Assembly (NCBI GenBank): GCA_003255025.1
Contig: QANY01013583.1
Span: 1,233,194 to 1,297,193 of the forward strand
From: Datisca glomerata
Lineage: Eukaryota > Streptophyta > Magnoliopsida > Cucurbitales > Datiscaceae
Length of the DNA: 64,000 bases
Direction: 5' to 3'
The notes below the pieces were generated by a model that was not told the DNA's origin, ran no database searches, and saw nothing but the letters and a program-made list of their open reading frames with translations. This document shows, piece by piece, positions 1-11,343 of this stretch. Both the position numbers and the translations under genes were made by a program. Position 1 is the stretch's first letter, and every line of letters starts with the position of its first letter.

Positions 1-1110
1 AGAAATTCCAAAAGATCAAGCGACAGAACGCAACAACACCGTGCATCAAGTAATCCAATCTTGTGGGATTAATGGCCCTCACTCTCTACCTGCACCCCAA
101 CATCCCAAGGAGTTAATGATCTTAAATATCAGAAAAGATGAAGCGACGCATGCGCAAGTCGTGAAAAAAGTCGATAAATTCCATTTTATGCAATTCCCCC
201 TGATGAATAAACTTAAAGCATGAAGCGCCTAAGATAGGAAATGAAGTCAAATCACCATGATAAGGTAGCTCAGACGCAGAGCTAGAATTAGTAAAGTCTT
301 CAGACCCGCATATCAGAGGATATCCAAGTCCTTGACTGGGAAAAACTGTTATGGATGTCTTCTCAGCCACCAATAACACAACAACGTGTGTCAGGCCATA
401 CTAGGAAGCTTATGATGTTAGGAGAGGACTCAAATAGTACCAAGCATACACAAGAAAACAAGTCCATGAAGAGGACCCGATAGAACCGAGCATAGGGTCG
501 TCGTTGCCCGCCGAAATCAACACTCTAGGTGGTACTCCCCTCGAAGCCCGAACATTCCATTGGTCCAATCACTGCGGCAGAATGGTAGGATAGCATCCGC
601 CTGGTCACCTCATAGGCACACCAACACTTAACATCTGCCATCTTTATCTTAAAGATCACCTCCTTTCATCTAATCAGCTCCAGTCAAGATAGATTTTTGT
701 CTCGGGAAACTTCCCCAATGCCCCTTTGAAGGCTTCTTTGATATGCATCCTCCTACACAAGGACCCAGGTATAAATATATAAATATATATAATTTAACAC
801 AAAAGGTAGGCCAACTCTCCCTTACATAAATTATACTAAAATATCGACCATCAACTGACTTAAGCATCGAAGGCCCTTAGGTGGGGCAACTACCCCCCAG
901 TTCCCCATCTACAGGGTTCCCTGTCTATGTTTTGCAGACGTTAAAGTCGAGGGAAGCTTTAACTGAGAGAAAAAGCACACATACCGTCAGGAGGAGAGAG
1001 GGAGCGCAACGTTACCGCCATGGACACCTTCAGTCAGAAGGATCAACACGTGTATTGTTGAAGTTTTTGGCCGAAACATCCTCCATTTGGGTATAACATA
1101 CCCAATTTTA
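1..1110. mobile_element. Probable LTR remnant (Ty3/gypsy, possibly Tat lineage)
   Basis: No open frame of useful length is present. A TATA-like stretch at about 768-792 is followed at about 855-880 by the phrase ctgacttaagcatcgaagg and a C-rich run. From memory, this layout is common in the transcription-start part of Tat-type Ty3 LTRs. The left end is cut by the window and no terminal TG/CA pair could be fixed, so the orientation (+ if the TATA reading is right) and boundaries are inference. Confidence 0.35.
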
Positions 1111-1780
1111 GACCCGCGAAAGCCAGACAAAGCCAATGTTTTGATGCAAAAAAACTTCATTTTTTTAACCATAGAATGCTTAAAAATCAATATTTTAAGG
1201 ATTTTCTAACATTATTTTGCATCAAACATCTAAAAACCAAACTTCAATTTTGAAAAAAATAAAATTTACTGAGCAACAAAGAAGAACAAAGCTTTTACAT
1301 AGAAACTCCAAGGTAGGAATTAAATGCCTTTGATACCAAATGTAAGTTAAACAAATACCTAAATCATGTTTCTAATTGATTGAAACATAAAAATAGTATA
1401 AATCCAACTAACCTCTAGCCATTGAATCCGAGAAAAGCTACAATAGAAAATCCAAATAGAATATAAAACATGGGCTCCTTCAAAGAGCGGCCTTGTCCTC
1501 TGAGTTAACTTGGCTTAGTTCATATATGATTTATATTTTAATTTTCATTATTTTGTTTGGAGTCAACACTATTTCTTCTTTTCTTTTTCTATTGATTCTT
1601 TTTATCGAAATGTATGAACTAATGAGTTATATGTCTATATAGAGGAAAGTTTTATTATGCTGAGAAAAAATTCACGGCATGGATGTTGGGCTATTGTGGC
1701 TCTTAGATTGCATTTGGAGCAATCTGGGCCACACAAAGCCCAGCAGGTACCAGGTTTTTTTTTAGTTTTTTTGTTCACCA
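1111..1780. other. Intergenic DNA, no gene seen
   Basis: AT-rich sequence with only short chance frames. It contains homopolymer-rich stretches and leads directly into the tandem array that begins near 1780. I see no conserved protein motif, RNA gene or terminal repeat here. Confidence 0.5.
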
Positions 1781-2520
1781 AACACGTACTAGAGTTCACC
1801 AAATATATGTTGGGGCTCGCCAATTACGTAGTGAGATTCACCAAATACGTATAAAATAATAATTCTTGGAGGGGTTCACCGAATACGTATTGGAGTTCAC
1901 CAATTACGTACCGAGGTTCACCGAATACGTATTGGAGTTCATCAATTACGTACCGAGGTTCACCAAATACGTACAAAGGAAGAATTCTTGGAGGGGTTCA
2001 CCAATTACGTAGTGGAGTTCACCAAATATGTACAAAAGAATAATTGTTAGAGGAGTTCATCAATTATGCAGTGGGGTTCACTAATTACGTGGTGGGGTTC
2101 ACCAAATACGTACAAAATAATAATTCTCAGAAGGGTTCACCAATTATGTAGTGAGGTTCACCAATTACGTAGTGGGGTTCACCAATTACGTAGTGGGATT
2201 TACCAAATACGTACAAAAGAATATTTCTCGGAAGGATTCACCGACTACGTACAAAAGAATAATTCTTGGAGGGGTTCACCAATTACGTAGTGAGGTTCAC
2301 CAATTACGTAATGGGGTTCACCAAATACATACAAAAGAATAATTCTTGGAGGGGTTCACAAATTAAGTAGTGGGGTTCACAAAAAAAATATGTACAAATT
2401 AATAATTCTTGGAGGGGTTCACCAAATACGTACTGAAGTTTACCAATTACGTAACGAGATTCACCAATTACATAGTGGGGTTCAATAATTACATACCGAG
2501 GTTTACCAATCTATCCCGGT
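1781..2520 (+). repeat. Minisatellite array, about 20-bp unit (GGTTCACCAATTACGTAGTG type)
   Basis: A short unit of the form ggttcaccaattacgtagtg or ggttcaccaaatacgtac recurs dozens of times. It is interspersed with a second motif, aagaataattcttggagggg, giving a higher-order arrangement. The long frames that read FTNYVV repeats are translations of the array and are not genes. The array is related to the block at 2890-3275, which carries the reverse complement of the same motifs. Confidence 0.9.
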
Positions 2521-2690
2521 GGATTTCTTTAACCAATATCGGCGGTTTTGGGCCCAATACCAGCGTTTTGGTGCCAATACTGGCCGTTTTGGTGCCCAAT
2601 ACCGACAGTTTTGGTGCCCAATACCGGCGGTTTTAGGCCCTATACTGGCGGTTCTTGACATATTTTTCTTTTTTTGGCGGTTTTGTTGTT
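2521..2690 (+). repeat. Second minisatellite, about 22-25-bp unit (TTTTGGTGCCCAATACCGGC type)
   Basis: At least six imperfect copies of a unit resembling ggttttggtgcccaataccg follow the first array directly. The unit is GC-richer than its surroundings and is not related to the neighbouring motif. No coding potential is supported. Confidence 0.8.
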
Positions 2691-2889
2691 TTTTCATGAT
2701 TTTAAATCAATATAATAGTTTTTAGGACCTTTTTATGACCGTCTTTCAACAAATTCGATTTATTAAAATTGATCAAGGTATACTAGATGAATCGCAAACA
2801 AACTTATTCAGAAACGCTTAAGAATGTATTCTTGATTATGTTGTTGTCATTTTTCAACAAGTATGAAGTAAAATATTCTTTCCCCACTA

Positions 2890-3310
2890 CATTTTAGAAG
2901 AACAACTCGAAGAATGATTGATTTTATATGTGAAATATTTTGGTGAACCCCTCAAAAAATGATTGATTTTGTATGTGAAATATTTTGGTGAACCCCTCGA
3001 AGAATGATCGATTTTGTACGTGAAATATTTTGGAGAACCCCTCGAAGATTGATTTTGTACGTGGAATATTTTGGTGAACCCCTCGAAGAATGATTAATTT
3101 TGTACGTGAAATATTTTGGTGAACCCCTTCAAGAACGGTTGATTTTGTACGTGAAATGCTTTGGTGAACCCCTCCAAGAATGATTTGATTTTGTACGTGA
3201 AATATTTTGGTGAACCCCTCCAAAAATTATTAATTTTGTACCTAAAATATTTTGGTGAACCCCTCCAAGATAATAATTCTTGGAGGGGTTCACCAAATAC
3301 GTACAATCTA
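2890..3310 (-). repeat. Inverted minisatellite array, about 57-60-bp unit
   Basis: About seven copies of a unit containing tgtacgtgaaatattttggt and gaacccctcgaagaatgatt are arranged head to tail. These motifs are the reverse complement of the aattcttggaggggttcacc and caaatacgtac motifs in the array at 1781-2520, so the two arrays face each other. At about 3257-3306 the orientation flips again, making a short palindrome in which aacccctccaaga faces tcttggaggggtt. Confidence 0.88.
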
Positions 3311-4148
3311 ATCGCCATACCTAATAGGCGAATCACCTATTTTTAGCTCCTAAACGTCATCCTGAAGGTGCTAATCGCATCGTCAAAGCCAAGCGCTAGT
3401 TTTATGCCTCCAATCGCCTGTTTCATTCCTAAACGCCATGTATAAATGGCTTTAATCGCCATTCTTCACAATCAACCGTAAAATTGATATTTTTATAATT
3501 ATTTACCATTATTTCAATGCAAACATTCATGATACTCGCTTATTATGTGAATTTAGACTGGATTAATTAAGGACTCTCGATATAATTGAACATTTATTCA
3601 TAAACTCGTTAAAAGATGCCATCGATAATGTTGTTGTGCTTTTGTGATGAGTATCGAGTGAGACGGGTTTTCACGATATATAATTATATCTCGTGATGTT
3701 ATGATGGTCGGTAAATCCTATTTATCGGTTTGACAAACACATATAACCCTCAAGATCAGATTCTATCTATAAATCGAATATATCCGCTAAAAGTTTGAAA
3801 TTGAATATTGAAATTTGAAATTTTAACCTTTTATTTTATAAATTATAACCCCATAAAATTTGAAAACAACTTATTTGCGTTTTAATTTATAAGCATATAA
3901 AAAACCCTAAAAATTAAAAGAGATGGGAAAAGCCTAAAATTAAGATAGAAACAACTTTCAGGCTTCTGAAAGTACTTATAATAGTATTTTTTGGACCTGA
4001 AACTGGGCTGCAATGGGTAAACATCATCTCACATGTAAATATCTGAATAAGCTTCGATTTGATATCTTACGGTCCACGTGGTTTCACCCGAGTTAAAAGC
4101 TAGCCCTCCGGAAGTTGACATGCACGTGCCACGATCCAATAGGAAGTA
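3311..4148. other. Intergenic DNA with aatcgcc/aaacgcc-type short repeats, no gene
   Basis: The first 160 bases carry several degenerate phrases built on aatcgcc and aaacgcc. The remainder is AT-rich without recognisable features. Confidence 0.45.
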
Positions 4149-4320
4149 GTGAGACCAAACACCCGTGTGTCTGGCGTTTGGGGTCCAAATGCCAGACACA
4201 CTAGCGTTTGGGGTCCAAATGCCAGACACACTGGCGTTTGGCCCTATCACTGGTACACAAGCCAAACGCCTGTGTCTGGCGTTTGGTCGGCCAAACGCAT
4301 GTTGCCATGGCGTTCAAGCC
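4149..4320. repeat. Hairpin-forming tandem repeat, about 33-bp unit
   Basis: The unit gcgtttggggtccaaatgcc plus agacacactg is repeated in direct tandem, with partial copies on both sides. Each unit is itself nearly palindromic: gtgtctggcgtttgg pairs with ccaaatgccagacac around a three-base centre. Overlapping frames of 60-80 residues here simply translate the repeat and are not treated as genes. Confidence 0.8.
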
Positions 4321-4429
4321 CTAAACGCCACCAGCATGTTGCCATGGTAGGAGATTCGCCAGTCTTGAATGGTGACTCACCATGTAGTGATGGCGTTTAG
4401 GTCCCCATTATGGTATTTTGCACTACTTG

Positions 4430-5250
4430 TTTTGATACACTTATTTACTCTCATACACTTAGTCATATTTTCACACTTATGCATACATATTAATTCAACA
4501 TAATTATACCTTCATGTAGTTGTAAATTCTAGATCTCTCTCCCTCTCACAAAATTATGCCTTACATTTATCTTTTTCACACACTTAATAAATTCATCAAT
4601 ATATAAAAAATTTAATTCCAATTCTCTTTAAAACAAATCTCATTCATTAGTAAAAATTTCTTGCTATTTTTCAATGACTATTTTTAGCTACATCATTTTT
4701 ACCCCGAAGATCAAGTTGTAATGCATTTCTCATCTTCGATGTACTTTTCATAGAGGCCCTTCCATTTCTTCAAGCTCTCTCTGATAATATATATATTGTC
4801 ACTCACCATTGCTACAAAATATATCATATTTATAAAGGCTCTTCCATTTCTTAGTCATTTTCAGACATGTAATGATTATATATACTTAGTAATTTTTATA
4901 CATATCCATTTTCACACACTTAGTAATTTTTACACATTTAACAATTTTCACACACTTATTTATTTTCAAACACTTAGTTATTTTCACACACTTGGTCATT
5001 TCATATAGTTTGTTGTTTTTATACACTTAACCATTTTCACACCCTTACTCATTTTCACACACTCGGTCATTTTCTTACACTTAGACATTTCATGTACTTG
5101 GTCATTTTTATGTACTTAGTCATTTTCACTCACTTAATCATTTTCATATACTACCACACTTAGTCTTTTTGCACGCCTTAACCATTTTTACGCAATTTAT
5201 ATTTTTATGCACTTTGTCACTTTCATACACTTGGCCAAAATAAAAATATT
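4430..5250 (+). repeat. Degenerate minisatellite, about 20-bp unit (CATTTTCACACACTTAGTCA type)
   Basis: The phrase ttttcacacacttagtcatt and many variants recur about every 20 bases for roughly 800 bases, tightest between 4900 and 5240. No reading frame is conserved across the units. Confidence 0.8.
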
Positions 5251-5454
5251 CTCATGTAGAGAAAAGCATTTCATTCATTAGCAAAATAGCATATTCAAAA
5301 TATTTTACATCTCACATGGTATGATACAACATTGCTACAATGTTTTTAGTAATTGCTTCAGCTGCATCATTTTACCATCAATATCAAGTTGAGATGCGTT
5401 TCTCATTTATAATCTCTACTCTTCAAAAGTGAGAGTTTCTCCTCTAGACATGTC

Positions 5455-5525
5455 TCATGTCTTAGATCTCTTAGAAGTTCTAGGCCCATAGTCATAATAA
5501 TCAGCCTCCAATGGCTCTACATCAC
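5455..5525 (-). pseudogene. Exon-like fragment, unidentified host gene
   Basis: On the minus strand an acceptor-like tctgcag precedes an open stretch ending at a TGA. It reads DVEPLEADYYDYGPRTSKRS and two further residues. The composition (acidic/Tyr patch then basic tail) looks like a protein C-terminus rather than noise. A second possible piece, reading PPAYNLTEMLPMLQKNQSS, lies at about 6226-6300 on the same strand. I do not recognise either. They share strand with the S4-domain and tubulin fragments to the right and may belong to the same captured block. Confidence 0.25.
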
Positions 5526-6484
5526 CTGCAGATGAAAAATAAGAAAATAAAGAAGACAAAGAAGAAAGGTCACCCACTAATATTGGTTGAGAATTTCAGG
5601 GACAATAAGTGTGACATTCAAGTATCATGCAATTACAACCATGTCACAATCTCTTTTGTGTGTGAAAACATATGTATAAATTAAATATTTCATTAGCAAT
5701 TACAACCATGTCACAATCTAGCTACAGTTTAGTGCTTTCAGAAACATTCAATTTTAATAAGAGTTCTTCCATTAAAGATCTGAAATCAGTATGTAAATGA
5801 AAAAATGCTTAAAATAGCTTAAAATTACAACTAGTAACTAGATGCTCATACCAATGTACTATAAGACACAAGTCACGAAAAATATGATTTTTCATAGATG
5901 ATTAAATTAAGATGTGTTAAATGTAATATTGAGCAACAAAACATATATAAAGAACATGGAGAAAAGTGAGAAGAATTATCGGCTTACGTCCAACTGCAAG
6001 TTATACTCATAAATCCATGAAATTCATTCGCTATTATTTACATAAGTAAACTACTTAACACATTAGTGGTAAAAGCATTTATAATATCTCAAAACAAGAA
6101 AGTTTCTTGGATAGTAATTTGTATTTTCATAAACGCATATGGTACATCAAATTTGAAAAGTAAAGCAATGAACAAAGAGACACTTAACAAGATTTATAAC
6201 CCTTTACCAAAGAGGCACTTATGAGCTTTGGTTCTTTTGTAACATTGGCAACATCTCTGTCAGATTATAAGCTGGTGGTTCTGATCAATTAGAACACATA
6301 AGAGGAGAGGTATAAAAAAATATGCACAATATGTAAAACCATAATATTTGAACTTCGATTCCATTTATGAAACTCAAACAAGCATAATTCAGCACTTTAA
6401 ATGTTGTTAAAAGACAGAGTTCTAAAATATCTTACGTATGAGTAATGTCTATCCTCTTTGGCTTTTTGAGATAAAATTTTCTAC

Positions 6485-6964
6485 TTTTATCTCTACCATG
6501 GTTGCATTGGAAATAGGTGTTCCAGATTTATTCACCACGTTCCCATCTATGAATACTTTTCCTGCACCAACAGATTACCAATGCATTATAAAGAAGACTT
6601 TAACGTAATCAATCCATAATTATCATTTAGCTCATTGGACCAGATGCGCAAAAATTCTCATCCATCTATAGTTATATACAGGTTACCATGTAATAACCAT
6701 GACTGTATAAAGGTTCGGTTGTATTGTTGGAACCTTTCGAGACATATCTCGTCTAACCTCATTTTCCTGGTAATATAAAATTAAAAATAGATTTACAGAG
6801 ATTTACATAAACAAAAATCAAAGCAAAACATACAAAGACAAAGCAGAGCCTATAAATCAAAGCAAAACATATAAAAACAAAGCAAACAAAACACGGACAA
6901 AAAAATAGAAGTGTACCCATCCCGGATCTGGTTCCTCCTCCGTGCGAATGACAAACCTAAAAAC
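6485..6964 (-). pseudogene. TlyA/hemolysin-type rRNA methyltransferase fragment (S4 RNA-binding domain exons)
   Basis: Three exon-like pieces at 6964-6917, 6766-6687 and 6561-6485 have GT-AG borders and compatible phases. Joined, they contain KMRLDEICLERFQQYNRTFI and then HGKVFIDGNVVNKSGTPIS, which is the S4 RNA-binding domain (RLDE, sR..iq.w...G.V.vdG signature). Plant TlyA/FtsJ-like methyltransferases, described as bacterial-hemolysin-related proteins, have this domain at their N-terminus. The Rossmann methyltransferase domain that should follow was not found downstream, so this is a partial copy rather than a working gene. It sits beside a beta-tubulin fragment on the same strand. The family call rests on remembered motif similarity. 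Confidence 0.6.
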
Positions 6965-7047
6965 CTGCAAACCAAAACCACATCATAAAGTTTACACAAT
7001 CACAGAAGGCAATCTAAACTTCGGCAGAGTAATTTTAACAAATACCT

Positions 7048-7340
7048 TGTAGGCAATCATAATTTTCTGCCTTTTTTGAGCTTCATCGAGCATGGAATCA
7101 ATAAGCTCAGCACCTTGGGTGTAATTCCCTTTAGCCCAATTGTTTCCGGCACCAGACTGGCTGAAAATGAAATTATCAGGCCTAAAAATCTGACCGTAAG
7201 ACCAGATCTAAGACTATCCATGGTACCAGGTTCAAGATCCATGAGAACAGCAAGGAACAAACCTCCCACCACTTCTTTCATTGTAGTAGACATTAATCCT
7301 CTCAAGTTGTAGATTAGAATCAACGGAAGTACCTTGGTAC
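7048..7340 (-). pseudogene. Beta-tubulin exon fragment, frameshifted
   Basis: Minus-strand translation gives [12 protein letters not shown], then (in another frame) [13 protein letters not shown], then (first frame restored) [19 protein letters not shown] and AELIDSMLD. These follow the order of beta-tubulin residues roughly 45-115. Two small deletions shift the frame, and an in-frame TGA occurs between the shifts. The GTP-binding GGGTGSG loop and the rest of tubulin are absent. After the LD of SMLD the sequence leaves tubulin and runs to a donor-like AAG|GTATTT at 7048. It is therefore a fragment joined to foreign sequence, consistent with a captured or transduplicated exon. Confidence 0.75.
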
Positions 7341-8267
7341 TTTCTCAGATTGAAGGCTCTGGCTTCGTCACCGTTGGGGCTAAGCCACAAATTGCTTCAC
7401 CTGGACCACCGCCACCATTAACGGCGAAACCCAGGCCTACTTGAGCCGATGAGGCACAACAGAAGCAGGAATTGCTGTTGGAAAAAGGAGATGAACAGAC
7501 ATAGTAGAGAGAGATAGCACTGAGGACGAAGCTTCTCAGACTTCTCCTATAAAAGGAAGAAATTGGTCATTCGCATTGGAGGAGAGATTGATCTTCGCGT
7601 GCCCTAGGTTTGGTTGAAGGTGAAGGGGAAGGGAAATGTAAAAAAGATGAAGAAGATGTGAACCTATTCTACCAGTGTCAAAAGAAATTAAACTTAAAAA
7701 TCATCAAATGACTGATATTAATCCTACGATCAGAAATAATTCCAACATCAATGCTCAGAAAAAGTTCTCAGTATTGAAGAGGGATCCCGATATAGACAGT
7801 GTTGTGTGTTTCATATATACTTATGTTAGTCAGTGTGGGGATGTGAAGCAAACGACACGTCGGCTTCCTTGTAAAAAAAAATGATGATATTCTAATTTTT
7901 AAAAACTAAATATTAAAAGGAAAACGGAATTTGTCAAAATCGATCACTTTTGAGTTTTGACCCAAAGATGATATCAATCGCAAAACTGCGATATATCGTT
8001 GTATACCGGCGATTCTCAAACGATGACATCCCCAAGAAGTGTAGTTTCGCTAACTATATAATCAACGATTGATCAAGTATAACTGCATATTTTGCACTAA
8101 GTAACCAGTCGGAGACGTCGCTAAACAAAGCGATTCTGTTGTTGTTTTACGAATCGGAGATTTCAGTACGAAATTGGATTAGATTCTAACAGGCCATGTT
8201 ATCATCACTGGTGTTGAAATTTTAAGTAGCGGTTAATCGGATTCTTTGCATCGTTCTCGTACTTTCA
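7341..8267. promoter_or_regulatory. Upstream region of the HVA22-like gene
   Basis: No supported gene. A TATAAAAG occurs on the + strand at about 7545, but the 5' end of the HVA22-like transcript cannot be placed by eye. The last few hundred bases before 8268 are moderately AT-rich and presumably hold its promoter and 5' UTR. Confidence 0.3.
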
Positions 8268-10981
8268 ATGGCTCTCCTCGGATCCTCTATTACCAGCGAG
8301 GTTAGGGAATGATTCATATCTCCCTTGATTTTGCTTCTTTTTTTGAACTTTGTTTGCTAGGATTTCGAACTATTTTTTCTTTCATATCGTTCTTCAGTTC
8401 GGGACAGAATTGCTACACTATTCTTTAGTTTCATTGGCAATATATGATGAATTTGGTTTAACTTATTTGATTCATGTCGTGAAGCGAGTTCAATATTGAT
8501 TTGTAGCTTTGAATTGAGTTTGTGTTAAGGAGAGCCCATTTTACATATTTTGGAGCTTAAAATGATTCAGAGTCAGTTTTGAGGGTAAATTATATGAAAT
8601 AAACGAAGTTTAGCTCAGAAGGATGTTTGTAAGTATCTGTTGCAGGTTGGCTTGCGGTTACTTCTCTGTCCTATTGGTTCTAACGTTGTGCTTCGGACAG
8701 CATGGTGAGTTTCAATTAATTATCACACTGAATTTTGACTTCATTCTGCGTCTTCACAGTATCCCTCTCTTCTATTCTTTTCTTTAGTTTCTCAAAAATG
8801 TACGCATGTCGGTTTGAATAGCCAACTTTCATGGGATTAGCTCTATATTGCTTTAATTGTTAGGTTGTCATTGGAGTTTTTATGCTTGTACAGCTGCTCT
8901 GTAGGGATTGTTTTTCCTGTATATTCGACGTTTAAGGCAATTGAACGGAAGGATCCAGATGAGCAGCAAAAGTGGCTTCTGTATTGGGCAGGTTGGTGGT
9001 TGTTCATTCTATATTGTTTTTCCTGGCAGAGTCTTGCTCTTAATTGTATTGCATGATACTTGTGTGTCCTCATGAAGAAAGATTGTTTTTAGTTGTCCAA
9101 GATGATAGACTCGATTTGATTTAACTTTTATTGTTAGGTGCTTCAACTTGTTGCGTCTAGGAAATGGAAGTTGCAGTTTATAACTCTAATATGCTATTCT
9201 CATTCAAAATAGCTCCAAGAATATTATGGTCATTATTTATGTTAGAACTTTGTGTTCTCTTGAATTCCTTCTATTTTGCAGTCAAAGAACGCAGACACGT
9301 ATCTTTGAGGGTATCCTCCACCATGTTCATTATATCTTAAAGTACTTGACTTTTGGAGTATAATAGCTTTTTCGTATCTCTTAAAGTTTTGCATTCAACA
9401 ATTGCAGCTTATGGATCTTTCAGCATTGTGGAAATTTTTTCGGACAAACTTCTGTCATGGTATGTATTAAACTGTACATTTGTGAGTTTTGATTCTACAG
9501 TCCCATGTTAGAGGAGTTTTCAGCAGCTAATAATAACATGAAGCATTTGATTCTTACAAGCATGAGGAAACCAGCTGTAACTTCTGATCTGATTTGTTTA
9601 ATCCTTTCATGATGTGAGGCGAAAAGATGGATTTGCACGTATATCATTTTACTCACAAATACATTCGCAGTACCTGGGATTTATTAAGATCTTTGGTTAA
9701 ATTTTCCGTATAGTTTTACAGTTGTCCAAAAAACATGTTTCTGAAACACAGGTGCACAGACCGAGAGGTCTTCTAATTATTTTGATTACTTGTAGGTTTC
9801 CACTCTACTATCATTTGAAGTTTGCATTTCTTGTTTGGCTCCAACTTCCTTCTGTGGATGTGAGTATTGACCTGTCTTTCCATTTTAATATTTGTGCCAA
9901 GTGACACTAGAAAGCTGGTTGCCGTTAACCTCTCTTTTGTAAGGTTGAATTGTCTCCTTAGTTATTTATCTTCTTTGGCATGCCACTTCTTGTCATTCAT
10001 GAATTACACTAATATCATGTATATAAACTTCTTCTGATGATTTGGCATTTGTATGCTCATCCTGGTATTGGGTCCTCATTGTAGATTTTGTACTCACCAT
10101 GATTCATAATCTGAATAGGTAGCATTGCTTCATCACGTTCTTAAAATGTATAAAAATCTTTCAATTTCCAATCTGGAGGTCACCTGTTACACTTTCTGAT
10201 ATCATAATTTTTTTATTTTATTTTGTGATTTTGAGCAATTTGATAGAAGTGCATTGTTTGACCAGGGGGCAAAGCAGTTATACACAAACCATCTCCGTCC
10301 ACTCTTCTTGAGGCATCAGGCGAGGGTTGATCAAATTTTGGGTTTTGCATATGGTGAAGCGGTATGTACATCATATAGTTATGTTTTGGTAAAGATAATC
10401 TGCGAGTATTGCATTTGAATGTCATGTTCATTTTTCTGAACATTGTAAGGTGCAGTTTGATTTAAGTGAATCTTATCAAACAAAGATAAGTATTAATAAC
10501 ATAAAACGTGATGGAACTTCAATGATTTAATATTTCTTCGGTCTTTTATGCATTCCGAAGAGGAATTCTGTGTTTTTGGTTGTTAGGACGGAAAAAATTA
10601 ATAAGGTTCATCCTTTTTTTTGTAAGAGAACTTCTGTCTACTGCAATTTTCAAGACACTTTTTCTAATAGGTTTCATTTTCAAATTCGCAGGTGAAACTC
10701 ATTAGTGCACACCAAGCCGAAATCCAGTATGCTAGGAGAATAATTGCCAAATTAATGGGGTCAGGTTAGTATGCAATAGTTTTAATTTAGTCGCACATTC
10801 TCTGCAGAGTCAAGTTTTCTCCCCCCTACCCCCTGATTTTTCGATATTTTGGGAACCAGTGGACCAAACATCAAGACACCAAACAAGGGACCGAGTGAGA
10901 CAACCGAATCCTCCACGCATTCCAATCGAGGCACAGACGAGATCAAGCTCATCAGATAGTGAGTCTGACCATAACGACTGA
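8268..10981 (+). CDS. HVA22-like protein (k/j type), TB2/DP1/HVA22 family
   Basis: Coding exons are 8268-8300, 8646-8704, 8894-8991, 9408-9459, 9796-9859, 10266-10361, 10692-10764 and 10860-10981. All have GT-AG borders and matching phases, giving 198 residues. The family is the plant relative of yeast Yop1/animal REEP proteins, ER membrane-shaping proteins with hairpin membrane segments. Visible motifs are VGLRLLLCPIGSNVVLRTA, then PVYSTFKAIERKDPDEQQKW, LLYWAGYGSFSIVE, and WFPLYYHLKFAFLVWLQLP followed by GAKQLYTNHLRPLFLRHQAR. These match HVA22k-type proteins throughout. The C-terminus is a variable Ser/Asp/Arg-rich tail ending SDSESDHND. The start ATG gives the short MALLGSSITSE leader usual for this subgroup. 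An upstream alternative acceptor (cag ending at 10807) for the last exon exists and would lengthen the tail. Some members respond to ABA or stress; nothing in the sequence proves that here. Confidence 0.92.
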
Positions 10982-11268
10982 CGACTAAACTCTCATCTAT
11001 CATTTGTTAATAATCCCCCACTCCCGAACCCCTTCCCATTTCTGAGGTCGTCGAAGAAGTGGTGCCGCAATACATAAGAAGTTGCTTTGTATGATTTAGA
11101 TATTTACACAGTTTCAAGGGGAAATTTTTTTAACCAAATTAAAACTGTAAAATGCTATATTCTTGGTAGTGCTCCTTTACCAGATTTCTGTTACAATGTC
11201 AGAGTTGTCTCTGACATTGTACGTTGTTTCGGACCTCGTTGTTCCTATTTCCCATCTTGATTATTGGT

Positions 11269-11343
11269 CAGCAACCAGGCTCACTTGTTTGTTAACAATG
11301 CTTTGTTCCTATTTTCAGCAACCAGGCTCACATGTTTGTTAAC
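11269..11343 (+). repeat. 47-bp tandem duplication interrupted by a solo LTR
   Basis: The phrase cagcaaccaggctcac plus tgtttgttaacaatgctt starts at 11269 and again at 11316, a 47-bp period. The second copy is split after gttaac by the LTR at 11344 and resumes as aatgctt at 12197. The duplication therefore predates the LTR insertion. Confidence 0.8.

Noticed and set aside
2066..2342. Repeated FTNYVV / GFTKYVQKN proteins
   Set aside because: They are translations of a 20-bp minisatellite; no start context or family, and the periodicity is that of the DNA unit.
1781..3310. CRISPR-like pattern of short direct repeats
   Set aside because: There are no unique spacers of constant length, the units grade into each other, and the surrounding DNA is clearly plant nuclear sequence.
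7057..7323. 88-residue minus frame and 78-residue plus frame as novel small proteins
   Set aside because: The minus frame mixes a real tubulin stretch with shifted sequence, and the plus frame is its antisense shadow.
8843..9073. Frames overlapping HVA22 exon 3 on both strands
   Set aside because: The plus frame is the exon read through into its intron; the minus frame is antisense.
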